Origin: Pseudomaricurvus sp033283335
GTDB taxonomy: Bacteria; Pseudomonadota; Gammaproteobacteria; Pseudomonadales; Cellvibrionaceae
Reading direction: 5' to 3'
Assembly: GCA_033283335.1 (NCBI GenBank)
Contig: JAWMQP010000008.1
Span: 62,001 to 126,000, forward strand
DNA: 64,000 nt
Positions 52,363 to 61,110 of the stretch are shown in pieces. A model generated the notes under the pieces. The model made no database searches. It was given only the letters and a program-made list of their open reading frames with translations, and had not been told where the DNA came from. Position numbers and translations under genes: made by a program. Within the stretch, counting starts at the first letter, position 1; each line of letters opens with the position of its first letter.

Positions 52363-53418
52363 ATGAGCATTTTTAAAAAGCACATCGACGCCATGTCGGC
52401 CTATACGCCGCCCCTGGAAGGGCGCGACCCAGCCGCCTATACCCTGCTTGATTTCAATGAGCGTACCATTGAGGTGGCTGAGCCTATCCGGCAGGCGCTG
52501 CACGCGTTTATCGATAGTGGTCGCTTGCACATGTACCCCTCCTATGGCGACCTGACCCGCAAAATTGCCGATTACGCCGGGGTTGAGCCCGAGCAGGTGA
52601 TGATCACCAATGGCTCTGACCACGGCATTGATCTGATTATTCGTTCGGCGTCCCAGGCGGGGGATGAAATTATCATTCCAGGGCCGAGTTTTGCCATGTA
52701 TGGCCAGTGTGCCCGGATTGAGAACCTCCGAATAATTGAGCCGGGCTACACTCGTGATGGCGGCTATCCGGTGGAGGAGGTGATTGCTGCGGTCAGCGAT
52801 AAGACCCGTGTGGTGGTTATTTCGAACCCGAACAACCCCTGCGGCACCCTGGTGGAGCCGGAAGAGATTGTGCGCATAGCCAGGGCGGCACCCGCTGCCG
52901 CGATTTTGGTGGACGAGTGCTACTTTGAATACAGCAAGGTGACGGTGGCGGATCGTTTGCAGGAGTGCCCCAATATCCTCATTACCCGCACCTTCTCCAA
53001 AACCTGGGGGATGCCCTCGGTTCGCTTTGGGTATGTGCTCAGTGTGGCGGACAACATCAATGCCCTGCTGAATGTCAGGGGGCCCTACGATATCAACCAG
53101 TTTGCGGTGGCTGCGGTCAATGCCGCCCTGGAGGTGCCGGAAGCCAGCCTGGCGTATGTGGATGAGGTGATGACGGTTGCCAAGCCCAAGTTGGAGGCGT
53201 TCTTGCGGGCCAAGGGGGTGGATTTCTGGCCGACTGGGGCGAATTATCTCTGGTCCTTCCCGGAAAGCCCCCTGCTTGTGAATGAGGCGCTGATTGCTGA
53301 GCGTATTCTGGTGCGCCCCAAGGCGGATGCCGAAGGCCGGCTGGGATTGCGTATGACCGTGGGTACGGAGGCGCAAATCGATCAGCTGATTGCTGTGCTG
53401 GATCGGGTGCTGACCTGA
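52363..53418 (+). CDS. Pyridoxal-phosphate aminotransferase, HisC-like
   Basis: A 351-residue class I/II aminotransferase. The PLP features are NGSDHGIDLI (near residue 87), SNPNNPCGT (near 159), the lysine-bearing TRTFSKTWGMPSVRFGY (near 210) and RMTVGT near the C-terminus. The closest recognisable type is histidinol-phosphate aminotransferase, which also covers aromatic and phenylalanine aminotransferases; no his operon is nearby, so the substrate is not certain. It is inserted between proB and rpsT, a place where Pseudomonas lacks it. A bidirectional terminator follows. Confidence 0.85.
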   Translation: MSIFKKHIDAMSAYTPPLEGRDPAAYTLLDFNERTIEVAEPIRQALHAFIDSGRLHMYPSYGDLTRKIADYAGVEPEQVMITNGSDHGIDLIIRSASQAGDEIIIPGPSFAMYGQCARIENLRIIEPGYTRDGGYPVEEVIAAVSDKTRVVVISNPNNPCGTLVEPEEIVRIARAAPAAAILVDECYFEYSKVTVADRLQECPNILITRTFSKTWGMPSVRFGYVLSVADNINALLNVRGPYDINQFAVAAVNAALEVPEASLAYVDEVMTVAKPKLEAFLRAKGVDFWPTGANYLWSFPESPLLVNEALIAERILVRPKADAEGRLGLRMTVGTEAQIDQLIAVLDRVLT

Positions 53419-53455
53419 TCCAGTCCTTGTTTTCTGGGTATAAAATTTGAGGCAT

Positions 53456-53492
53456 AAAAAAAGCCGGCTACCTGAAAGGTGCCGGCTTTTTT
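53456..53492. terminator. Bidirectional terminator between aminotransferase gene and rpsT
   Basis: AAAAAAAGCCGGC and GCCGGCTTTTTT pair around a 12-base loop. A-run and T-run on both sides allow it to end both convergent transcripts. Confidence 0.92.
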
Positions 53493-53516
53493 GCGTCTGA
53501 CCCGAATTGGCCTGGC

Positions 53517-53783
53517 TTAAGCAGCCAGAGCCTTAATTTGAGTGTTCAGACGGCTCTTGTGACGAGCGGCTTTATTCTTGTGAATAATGCCCTTGTCGGC
53601 GATGCGGTCGATTACGGGTACCGCAGCGGTGTAAGCGGCTTTAGCTGCTTCTGCGTCACCTGCTTCGATGGCTGCAACTACTTTTTTGATGTAGGTGCGC
53701 ACCATGGAGCGCAGGCTGGCGTTGTGCTTGCGTGCCTTTTCGTTTTGGCGCGCACGTTTTCTGGCTTGAGGTGAATTGGCCAC
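53517..53783 (-). CDS. rpsT: 30S ribosomal protein S20
   Basis: An 88-residue basic ribosomal protein (ANSPQARKRARQNEKARKHN). The frame starts with GTG at 53783, with TAGGAG 9 bases upstream. E. coli rpsT starts with UUG and uses the weak start for autoregulation, so a non-ATG start here fits. It is a single-gene unit ending at the bidirectional terminator. Confidence 0.97.
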   Translation of the reverse strand: MANSPQARKRARQNEKARKHNASLRSMVRTYIKKVVAAIEAGDAEAAKAAYTAAVPVIDRIADKGIIHKNKAARHKSRLNTQIKALAA

Positions 53784-53880
53784 CGTGTTGCTCCTATAAA
53801 TTCAGGATTGATTAATTCGGGTACAAATCAAGGACGCGACATTATGCCGATTTAAGTTAGGATGTCAACACAATTGCACG

Positions 53881-54159
53881 TCAGCCATTGGCAGAAATTG
53901 GGGTGATGTTGCTGGTTTCGCTGTCTTCTTCCAGCAGCAGTTCGGGCTTGCCCTTGCAGGCTTTGGCCAGGGTGTCGCGACGTTTGGCCAGTAACAGGCC
54001 GATGGCCTCGCTGACGCTTTCATCAATGTCCACTTCCTGTTCGATCAGGGTGGTGATGTTCGCTGCCAGTTCCAGCATCTTGTCGTGTTCTTCGGCGTCT
54101 TTTTTGTTGTCGAACATACTTCCGTCTCTGTCGCATTTCCAAACGGCAATTACAGCCAT
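53881..54159 (-). CDS. yebG: YebG family SOS-regulated protein
   Basis: A 92-residue protein matching the YebG family: AVIAVWKCDRDGSMFDNKKDAEEHDKMLELA is the diagnostic N-terminus. The C-terminal tail is acidic. Its biochemical role is unknown, although it is a standard member of the DNA-damage regulon. A clear LexA box lies 20-35 bases before the ATG, and AGGAG precedes the start. The gene diverges from murJ. Confidence 0.9.
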   Translation of the reverse strand: MAVIAVWKCDRDGSMFDNKKDAEEHDKMLELAANITTLIEQEVDIDESVSEAIGLLLAKRRDTLAKACKGKPELLLEEDSETSNITPISANG

Positions 54160-54175
54160 GGGTGGGCTCCTGTGC

Positions 54176-54196
54176 TAACTGTTTTTTTGTACAGTA
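54176..54196 (-). promoter_or_regulatory. LexA (SOS) box upstream of yebG
   Basis: On the minus strand TACTGT, eight bases of almost pure A, then ACAGTTA. This is CTGT-N8-ACAG with extended flanks, the classical gammaproteobacterial LexA operator, 17 bases before the yebG start. It was the only such site I found in the window. Confidence 0.88.
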
Positions 54197-54294
54197 TTGG
54201 GTTTGGGTTTGAGAGTCAAGAAAGAATGCATAGGTGATGGCTCCTATAGGTGGGATTCAGTAAACTCGGCGCTTTAAGGTACTTTGAGTGAAAC

Positions 54295-55920
54295 ATGGAG
54301 CAGCAGGTGCAGGACGGGAATTCACAGGCAACGCAGGCGGTTGAGAAGGTGGAAGAAGAGGTCAAGCCGGCGGGTCTGCTGCGCTCCAGCGCCATGGTGG
54401 GCGCATTTACCATGCTCTCGCGGGTGCTGGGTCTGTTGCGGGATATTGTGTTTGCCCGGTTTATTGGTGCCGAGGCCGGTGCCGATGCCTTTTTCGTTGC
54501 GTTCAAAATCCCCAATTTCCTGCGCCGGCTGTTTGCCGAGGGGGCCTTTGCCCAGGCATTTGTGCCGGTGTTGTCCGAATATCGGGAGAAGGGCAGCCTG
54601 GAAGCGGTCAGGGGGCTGCTGGACCGGGTGGCCGGTTGTCTGGGGTTGACGCTGACGTTGGTGACGGCGGTGGCGGTGCTGGGGGCGCCGGTGTTGACGG
54701 CGGTGTTTGCGCCCGGTTTTTTGGATGATCCGCTGCGCTACCCCTTGGCCACTGACATGATCCGGCTGACCTTTCCCTATCTGTTGCTGATTTCCATGAC
54801 CGGTTTTGCCGGGGCGGTCTTGAACAGTTATGACCGCTTTGCGGTGCCCGCCATTACCCCGGTGTTATTGAATCTGGTGCTGATCAGTGCGGCGACGTTG
54901 GCCGCTCCCTATTTTGATCCACCCGTGATGGCCCTGGCCTGGGGGGTGCTGGTGGCCGGCATAGTGCAAATGTTGTTTCAGCTGCCATTTTTGCTGCGCC
55001 TGGGGTTGTTACCGCGACCCAAGGTGGATTGGAAGGATGAGGGGGTGGGGCGCATCCTGGCTCTCATGGGGCCGGCAATTTTTGGGGTGTCGGTCAGTCA
55101 GATCAATTTATTGCTGGATACCGTGCTGGCGTCGTTCCTGCCCACTGGCAGTGTGTCCTGGTTGTATTATTCGGACCGCCTGGCCGAGTTGCCACTGGGG
55201 GTTTTTGCGATTGCCATTGCAACGGTGATTTTACCGGGGCTGTCACGCCAACATGCCGGTGAGGACCCGCAAAAGTTCGCCCAGACACTGGATTGGGCCG
55301 TCAAACTGGTGTTGGTGATTGCCCTGCCGGCGGCGCTGGCGTTGATTATCCTGGCGCAACCGATCCTGATGACCCTGTTTCAGTACGGTAAGACCTCTAT
55401 CCAGGATATCGGCATGTCGACCCTCAGTCTGCGCGCCTACGCGCTGGGGTTGGTGGCGTTTATGCTGATCAAGGTGTTGGCACCGGGTTACTTTGCCCGC
55501 CAGGACACAAAAACCCCGGTCAAAATCGGCATTATCGCCATGGTGGCCAATATGTTGTTGAATCTGGCCTTTGTGCTGCCCTTGTACTTTGTCTGGAACA
55601 TAGGTCACGTCGGCCTGGCACTGGCCACCTCGGTGGCGGCGTTTATCAATATGGGGCTGCTGTGGCGCGGGCTGCTGAAAGCGGGGGTGTATCGTTGGGT
55701 ATCCCCCTGGCGGCGGGTGTGCGCTCAGTTGTTGCTGGCCAATCTGGTGATGGCCGCTGTGCTGCTGGTTTTGCTGGGTCAGCTTAACGGTTGGCAGGCC
55801 TGGGATTGGCTGCAGCGGGTCGTCGCCCTGGCCGGGTTGTGTGGTGCCGGCTTGCTGGCCTACGCGACGACGCTGTGGCTGGCGGGAATGAGAATTCACG
55901 ATTTGAGGGCTGCCCATTGA
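54295..55920 (+). CDS. murJ: Lipid II flippase MurJ
   Basis: A 541-residue protein with 14 predicted membrane helices. After a polar N-terminal extension of about 25 residues it shows the MurJ core: TMLSRVLGLLRDIVFARFIGA (near residue 40), ADAFFVAFKIPNFLRRLFAEGAF (near 65) and QINLLLDTVLASFLP (near 266). It flips lipid II to the periplasmic face for peptidoglycan synthesis. The place upstream of ribF-ileS-lspA is the same as in Pseudomonas. The extension is longer than in E. coli, but the ATG at 54295 is the only start before the first helix with reasonable context. Confidence 0.95.
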   Translation: MEQQVQDGNSQATQAVEKVEEEVKPAGLLRSSAMVGAFTMLSRVLGLLRDIVFARFIGAEAGADAFFVAFKIPNFLRRLFAEGAFAQAFVPVLSEYREKGSLEAVRGLLDRVAGCLGLTLTLVTAVAVLGAPVLTAVFAPGFLDDPLRYPLATDMIRLTFPYLLLISMTGFAGAVLNSYDRFAVPAITPVLLNLVLISAATLAAPYFDPPVMALAWGVLVAGIVQMLFQLPFLLRLGLLPRPKVDWKDEGVGRILALMGPAIFGVSVSQINLLLDTVLASFLPTGSVSWLYYSDRLAELPLGVFAIAIATVILPGLSRQHAGEDPQKFAQTLDWAVKLVLVIALPAALALIILAQPILMTLFQYGKTSIQDIGMSTLSLRAYALGLVAFMLIKVLAPGYFARQDTKTPVKIGIIAMVANMLLNLAFVLPLYFVWNIGHVGLALATSVAAFINMGLLWRGLLKAGVYRWVSPWRRVCAQLLLANLVMAAVLLVLLGQLNGWQAWDWLQRVVALAGLCGAGLLAYATTLWLAGMRIHDLRAAH

Positions 55921-56014
55921 CCGCTCTTAACCCGGGGAGTGCATCTGGGTTATACTCCGGCCTCTGTATGCCGGGCGTTTATGCCTCAAAAGTGATTCCT
56001 GACTGAGCCAACCT

Positions 56015-56965
56015 GTGTCAAACATTCAGCAACATTTCATCCGCGGGATGCACAACTTGCGGCCCCTGCCCCAGGGCAGTGTGGTCACCATAGGTTCGTT
56101 TGATGGGGTTCACCTGGGGCATCAGGCGATTATCCGGCAGCTGCGAGCCAAAGCCGATGAGCTGGGGTTGCCCTCGGTGGTGATTATTTTTGAGCCGCAG
56201 CCCCATGAATATTTCTCCGGTGAGGAAGCCCCGGCACGGTTGATGCGCTTGCGCGAAAAAGCACTGGCGTTGTTCCGGGCGGGCATCGATATCGTCTGCT
56301 GCCTGAGGTTCAATGAGGAGATGCGGTCATTGTCAGCCGAAGGCTTTATGCAGAGAGTGCTGGTTGAGGGCCTGGGCGTTAAGTACCTGGTGATCGGCGA
56401 CGATTTTCGCTTTGGCATGGATCGCAGTGGCGGCTACCAGTTTTTGTCGGCAGCGGGTGAGCGGCTCGGTTTTGACGTGACCGATACTCACACCTACGAG
56501 GTCGATGGTGAGCGGGTGAGCAGCACCCGCATCCGTCATGAGTTGGAACAGGCCAACTTTGATGAAGCGGCCAGGTTGCTGGGCAAGCCTTATACCATCA
56601 GTGGCCATGTGGGTTACGGTCAGCAGTTGGGCCGCCAGTGGGGTGTGCCAACTGCGAATGTGCACCTGCACCGTTACCGCTCTCCCTTGCAGGGCGTGTT
56701 CGCGGTTAAGACTACGTTAGCCGACGGTCGGGTGTGTAATGGCGTTGCCAATGTGGGGGTACGGCCTACCATTGGTAAAAAGATCAAGCCCATTCTGGAA
56801 GTTCATTTGCTGGACTTCAGTGGCAGTCTCTACGGCAAGTTGATGACCGTGGAATTTGTCCACAAACTCCGGGAAGAACAGAAGTTCGATTCCCTGGAGG
56901 CGCTGAAGCAACAAATCCACTTGGATATTGTCGATGCGCGCGAGTATTTCGGTAAGCAGGAATAA
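56015..56965 (+). CDS. ribF: Bifunctional riboflavin kinase / FAD synthetase
   Basis: A 316-residue enzyme that makes FMN and FAD. The N-terminal adenylyltransferase has GSFDGVHLGHQ (near residue 28) and SSTRIRHEL (near 170). The C-terminal flavokinase has WGVPTANVHLH (near 210) and VGVRPTIG (near 250). A GTG start at 56015 is used because RGMHNLRP upstream of the nucleotide loop belongs to the family; ATG at 56048 would trim 11 residues. It sits between murJ and ileS as in most relatives. Confidence 0.95.
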   Translation: MSNIQQHFIRGMHNLRPLPQGSVVTIGSFDGVHLGHQAIIRQLRAKADELGLPSVVIIFEPQPHEYFSGEEAPARLMRLREKALALFRAGIDIVCCLRFNEEMRSLSAEGFMQRVLVEGLGVKYLVIGDDFRFGMDRSGGYQFLSAAGERLGFDVTDTHTYEVDGERVSSTRIRHELEQANFDEAARLLGKPYTISGHVGYGQQLGRQWGVPTANVHLHRYRSPLQGVFAVKTTLADGRVCNGVANVGVRPTIGKKIKPILEVHLLDFSGSLYGKLMTVEFVHKLREEQKFDSLEALKQQIHLDIVDAREYFGKQE

Positions 56966-57077
56966 CCACAAGTCGGCAGGCTTGTCGTACCGTTAGGTAC
57001 AAACAGGTACAAACAGATAGCTGCAAAACAGACAGTTTTTACATTCAGACAGTTTCACTATTTAAGTAGTTTTTACT

Positions 57078-59876
57078 ATGACCGATTACAAACCGACCTT
57101 AAACCTTCCACAGACCGGGTTTGCCATGAAAGCCAATCTGGCCCAACGCGAACCGGCCATGTTGAAAAAATGGCAGGACGGCAAACTTTACGAGGCCATT
57201 CGCAAGGCCCGCGCCGGTCGGGAACAATTTATCCTGCACGATGGCCCGCCCTATGCCAATGGCGATATTCACATCGGTCACTCGGTCAACAAAATTCTGA
57301 AAGACATCATTGTTAAGGCGAAGACCCTCGACGGCTTCGATGCGCCTTATGTGCCTGGCTGGGACTGTCATGGCCTGCCGATTGAGCACAATGTGGAAAA
57401 GAAAGTCGGTAAAGCCGGTGCCAAGGTGGATTTCAAAACCTTCCGCCAGAAGTGTCGTGATTACGCCGCTCGTCAGGTGGAAGGGCAGAAGAAAGACTTT
57501 GTTCGCCTGGGTGTTCTGGGTGACTGGGACAATCCTTACCTGACCATGGATTTCAAATTTGAAGCCAACATCATCCGGGCCCTGGGTAAGATCGCCGACA
57601 ACGGTCATCTGCACAAGGGCTTTAAACCGGTCTACTGGAGTGTGGTGGGTGGCTCGGCCCTGGCGGAAGCCGAGGTGGAGTATCAGGACAAGGTGTCCAA
57701 CTCCATCTACGTGCGTTACCCGGTCGTCGATGCCGCAGCCCTGTCTCAGTCCATTACCGATTTAGGCGGTGAGGGGCCGGTGTCGGTCGTGATCTGGACC
57801 ACCACCCCCTGGACCTTACCTTCGAGTCAGGCAGTCAGCATGAGTGCCGAACTGGATTATGTGGTGGTGCAGGCAGGCGCCGAGCGCCTGTTAATGGCTG
57901 AAGCCCTGTACGAATCGGTGCTGGCTCTGGCGTCTGTGGAAGACTATAGCGTGGTTGGCCGTGTCAAAGGTCAGGCATTGGAGCAGCTGGCCCTGCGCCA
58001 TCCGTTTTACGATTTGCAACTGCCGGTGATTCTGGGCGATCACGTCACCACCGATGCGGGTACTGGCTGTGTGCACACGGCACCGGATCACGGTGTGGAA
58101 GACTTTAACGTGGGGGCCAAATACGGTATCGGCACCTTGAATTACGTCGATGACCACGGTGTTTATCGCGATGCGGTCGAGCTGTTTGCCGGTGATCACG
58201 TCTACAAGGTGGACGAGAAGATTCTGGCGGTGCTGGAAGAGCGCGGCGCACTTCTGTATCAGACCAAGCTGACGCACAGTTACCCCCACTGCTGGCGCAC
58301 CAAAACGCCCCTGATCTATCGGGCGACGCCGCAGTGGTTTGTCAGTATGACCAAAAACAATCTGCTCGACGATGTCAAAACCGCCGTCGAGGGTGTGCAG
58401 TGGATTCCCGACTGGGGCCGCGCTCGCATCGACAGCATGCTGGACTCCAGTCCCGACTGGTGTATCTCCCGCCAGCGCACTTGGGGTGTGCCCATCGCCC
58501 TGTTTGTGGACAAGGAAACCCAGGAGCTGCACCCGGATACGCCTGCGTTGATTGAGGCGGTGGCGAAAAAGGTTGAGCAGGAGGGGATGGATGCCTGGTT
58601 TGATCTGGATCCGGCGGAGTTGCTGGGCGCAGAAGCGGATCAATATTCCAAGGTGACTGATACCCTGGACGTCTGGTTTGATTCTGGCGTCACGCATTAC
58701 GCGGTCCTGCAGCAGCGTGAGGATCTGCGTTTCCCGGCGGATCTGTATCTGGAAGGCTCTGACCAGCACCGCGGCTGGTTCCAGTCTTCCCTGAAAACCT
58801 CCATGGCCATGAACGGTGTCCCACCCTACAAGCAGGTCCTGACCCACGGTTTTACCGTGGACGAGAAGGGTCACAAGATGTCCAAGTCACTGGGCAACGT
58901 CATGTCACCGCAGAAGGTGGTGAATGAACTGGGTGCGGACGTATTGCGCCTGTGGGTGGCGGCAACGGATTTCAGTGGCGAGATGCGGGTCTCCGATGAG
59001 ATTCTCAAGCGCACGGCGGATTCCTATCGCCGTATCCGCAACACGGCGCGGTTCCTGTTGTCGAACCTGAGCGGGTTTGATCCGGCGGTGGATGCCCTGC
59101 AGCCGGAGCAGATGTTGTCGCTGGATCGTTTCGCCATGGAGCGGGCGGCGCAATTGCAGCAGGAAATTGTCGCGGCTTACACCAGTTACAACTTCCACAG
59201 CATTTACCAGAAGCTGCACAACTACTGTGTGGTGGATTTGGGCGGTTTCTACCTGGATATCATTAAGGACCGCCAGTACACCACCAAGGCTGACAGTGTG
59301 GCCCGGCGCTCGGCGCAGACGGCCCTGTACCATATCATCGAAGCCTTCACTCGCTGGATTGCACCTATCCTGAGTTTCACCGCCGATGAGTTGTGGGAGC
59401 AGATCCCCGGCGACCGCAGCGGCAATGTGTTTGTGGCGGAATGGTACGAGTTGCCACGCTTGCCCAGTGGTTTTGCCATGGGCAGTGACTACTGGGCCTT
59501 GATTGCCGAGGTGAAAACCGCGGTTAACAAGGTGATTGAAGCCAAACGTGGTGCCGGTGTTATCGGCGGTTCGCTGGAAGCGGCGGTCACCCTGTGTTGC
59601 GATGGTGAGCTGGCCGAACAATTGAGTGCATTGCAGGATGAGCTGCGGTTTGTGTTGATTGCCTCCGCCGCCAGGGTGTCAGAGCAGCTACTGGAAGGCG
59701 CTGAGGCCACCGACGTGGAGGGCCTCTCTGTGTTGGTCGCCAAGGCCGAGGGCGACAAGTGCGCGCGTTGCTGGCATTACCGCCCGGATGTAGGCGCGGA
59801 TACGGCCCACGCCGAGATCTGCGGTCGCTGTGTGGAAAACGTCGCTGGCGCCGGCGAACAGCGGCAATTTGCCTGA
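57078..59876 (+). CDS. ileS: Isoleucyl-tRNA synthetase
   Basis: A 932-residue class I synthetase with HIGHSVNK (near residue 64) and KMSKSLGN (near 600). The editing domain runs about 190-400 (TTTPWTLPSSQA). The C-terminal zinc site CARCWHYRPD...CGRC near 895-920 is intact. Length matches E. coli IleS (938). The 112-base gap before it contains a tandem 10-bp repeat. Confidence 0.97.
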   Translation: MTDYKPTLNLPQTGFAMKANLAQREPAMLKKWQDGKLYEAIRKARAGREQFILHDGPPYANGDIHIGHSVNKILKDIIVKAKTLDGFDAPYVPGWDCHGLPIEHNVEKKVGKAGAKVDFKTFRQKCRDYAARQVEGQKKDFVRLGVLGDWDNPYLTMDFKFEANIIRALGKIADNGHLHKGFKPVYWSVVGGSALAEAEVEYQDKVSNSIYVRYPVVDAAALSQSITDLGGEGPVSVVIWTTTPWTLPSSQAVSMSAELDYVVVQAGAERLLMAEALYESVLALASVEDYSVVGRVKGQALEQLALRHPFYDLQLPVILGDHVTTDAGTGCVHTAPDHGVEDFNVGAKYGIGTLNYVDDHGVYRDAVELFAGDHVYKVDEKILAVLEERGALLYQTKLTHSYPHCWRTKTPLIYRATPQWFVSMTKNNLLDDVKTAVEGVQWIPDWGRARIDSMLDSSPDWCISRQRTWGVPIALFVDKETQELHPDTPALIEAVAKKVEQEGMDAWFDLDPAELLGAEADQYSKVTDTLDVWFDSGVTHYAVLQQREDLRFPADLYLEGSDQHRGWFQSSLKTSMAMNGVPPYKQVLTHGFTVDEKGHKMSKSLGNVMSPQKVVNELGADVLRLWVAATDFSGEMRVSDEILKRTADSYRRIRNTARFLLSNLSGFDPAVDALQPEQMLSLDRFAMERAAQLQQEIVAAYTSYNFHSIYQKLHNYCVVDLGGFYLDIIKDRQYTTKADSVARRSAQTALYHIIEAFTRWIAPILSFTADELWEQIPGDRSGNVFVAEWYELPRLPSGFAMGSDYWALIAEVKTAVNKVIEAKRGAGVIGGSLEAAVTLCCDGELAEQLSALQDELRFVLIASAARVSEQLLEGAEATDVEGLSVLVAKAEGDKCARCWHYRPDVGADTAHAEICGRCVENVAGAGEQRQFA

Positions 59877-59915
59877 GTTCATGGCGACTATTGTTACGAT
59901 GAATGTGAAGTTACG

Positions 59916-60413
59916 ATGAATGTGAAATCCAGTGTCTGGAAGTGGTATGGCCTGGCGCTGCTGGTGATTGTGCTGGATCAGTGGAGCAAACTTTGGTTCA
60001 GTACTCATCTGCAGTATGGGCAGCCCTGGGTCATTACCGATTTTTTTAATTTCACCCTGCTGCACAATAGGGGTGCCGCCTTCAGTTTTCTCAGTGATGC
60101 CGGCGGCTGGCAGCGTTGGTTTTTCGGACTGGTGGCGGCAGCTGTGAGTGCCGCACTGGTGGTCTGGATGGCGAGGCTGGAAGCCTCCAAGCGCTGGGAG
60201 CTGACGGCGTTGGCGCTGGTGTTGGGTGGAGCCTTGGGCAACTTATACGACCGGGTGATGCTGGGCTACGTGGTGGACTTTATTGTGGTGCACTACCAGC
60301 AATACTACTGGCCCGCCTTTAATATTGCCGACAGTGCCATCTGTGTGGGTGCGGGCATGCTGATAATTGACGCCTTCCGTTCGAATCATCAGCCCGCTGC
60401 GCAACATAAGTAA
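59916..60413 (+). CDS. lspA: Prolipoprotein signal peptidase
   Basis: A 165-residue membrane aspartic protease that trims lipoproteins, including those of the pigment and pqi systems here. Four hydrophobic helices; the catalytic aspartates are in GNLYDRV (near residue 113) and FNIADSAI (near 137). The start region has a 17-bp tandem duplication, so a second, out-of-frame ATG sits at 59899. The ATG at 59916 gives NVKSSVWKWYGLALL. Confidence 0.95.
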   Translation: MNVKSSVWKWYGLALLVIVLDQWSKLWFSTHLQYGQPWVITDFFNFTLLHNRGAAFSFLSDAGGWQRWFFGLVAAAVSAALVVWMARLEASKRWELTALALVLGGALGNLYDRVMLGYVVDFIVVHYQQYYWPAFNIADSAICVGAGMLIIDAFRSNHQPAAQHK

Positions 60414-60448
60414 TGGTGTAACAGCCTAAGTAATTTAGATGTAACGAT

Positions 60449-60898
60449 ATGACAGAATTAATGATTGGTGAGGGTACCCAGGTGACCCTGCACTTTGCTC
60501 TTAAATTGGAAAATGGCCAGGTGGTCGACAGCAACTTCGACGCCTCGCCGGCAACGTTTGTGGTTGGTGATGGAAACCTGTTGCCGGGCTTCGAGCGCGT
60601 GTTGGATGGTATGGCCGCGGGCGACAAGAACACCTTTGTGATTAAGCCTGAAGACGCCTTTGGACAATCGAATCCCAACAATATGCAAACCATGGCTCGC
60701 GATCAGTTCGGTGAGGACATCGAACTGGTTGAAGGGCTGATGTTGTCGTTTGCCGATGCCCAGAAAGCTGAATTGCCAGGTGTTGTCCACGCGTTCGATG
60801 AAGAAACCGTGACGATTGATTTTAATCATCCCCTGGCGGGCCGTAATATCCTGTTCGAAGTGGAAATTCTGCAGGTGGCCCCTGCGGTGACTCACTGA
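60449..60898 (+). CDS. fkpB: FKBP-type peptidyl-prolyl isomerase (SlpA/FkpB)
   Basis: A 149-residue cytoplasmic isomerase and chaperone with the SlyD-like plan. The FKBP domain (VTLHFALKLENGQVVDSNF, LPGFERVLDGMAAGD) is interrupted by an IF domain (DAFGQSNPNNMQTMARDQFGE). The histidine-rich tail of SlyD is absent, which fits SlpA/FkpB. It lies between lspA and ispH as in E. coli and Pseudomonas. Confidence 0.93.
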   Translation: MTELMIGEGTQVTLHFALKLENGQVVDSNFDASPATFVVGDGNLLPGFERVLDGMAAGDKNTFVIKPEDAFGQSNPNNMQTMARDQFGEDIELVEGLMLSFADAQKAELPGVVHAFDEETVTIDFNHPLAGRNILFEVEILQVAPAVTH

Positions 60899-60925
60899 GC
60901 GTAAATATTTTCCTGCTAGAGGAGT

Positions 60926-61093
60926 GTCATTGCGAGGAGTGAAACGCCAGGTAGGTACCCAAAGGCAACGAAGCAATCCATGTGTGGCAGTGAATGTCCT
61001 GCATCGTGCCAATAATGGATAGCCCAGGCTACCCTCTCTTGCCCATGGGACAATTCACCTTGTTGCCACGCCGCTTGGCGGCTCGCAATGACG
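60926..61093. repeat. Inverted-repeat element with GTCATTGCGAG ends, copy C
   Basis: GTCATTGCGAGGAGTG at the left is matched by GCTCGCAATGACG at the right; GAAGCAATCCATG occurs inside as in copy A. The 168-base unit fills the gap between fkpB and ispH. The middle is not shared with copies A and B, so it may have been extended or replaced. Confidence 0.72.
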
Positions 61094-61110
61094 TAATCAA
61101 GGTTTAGACT

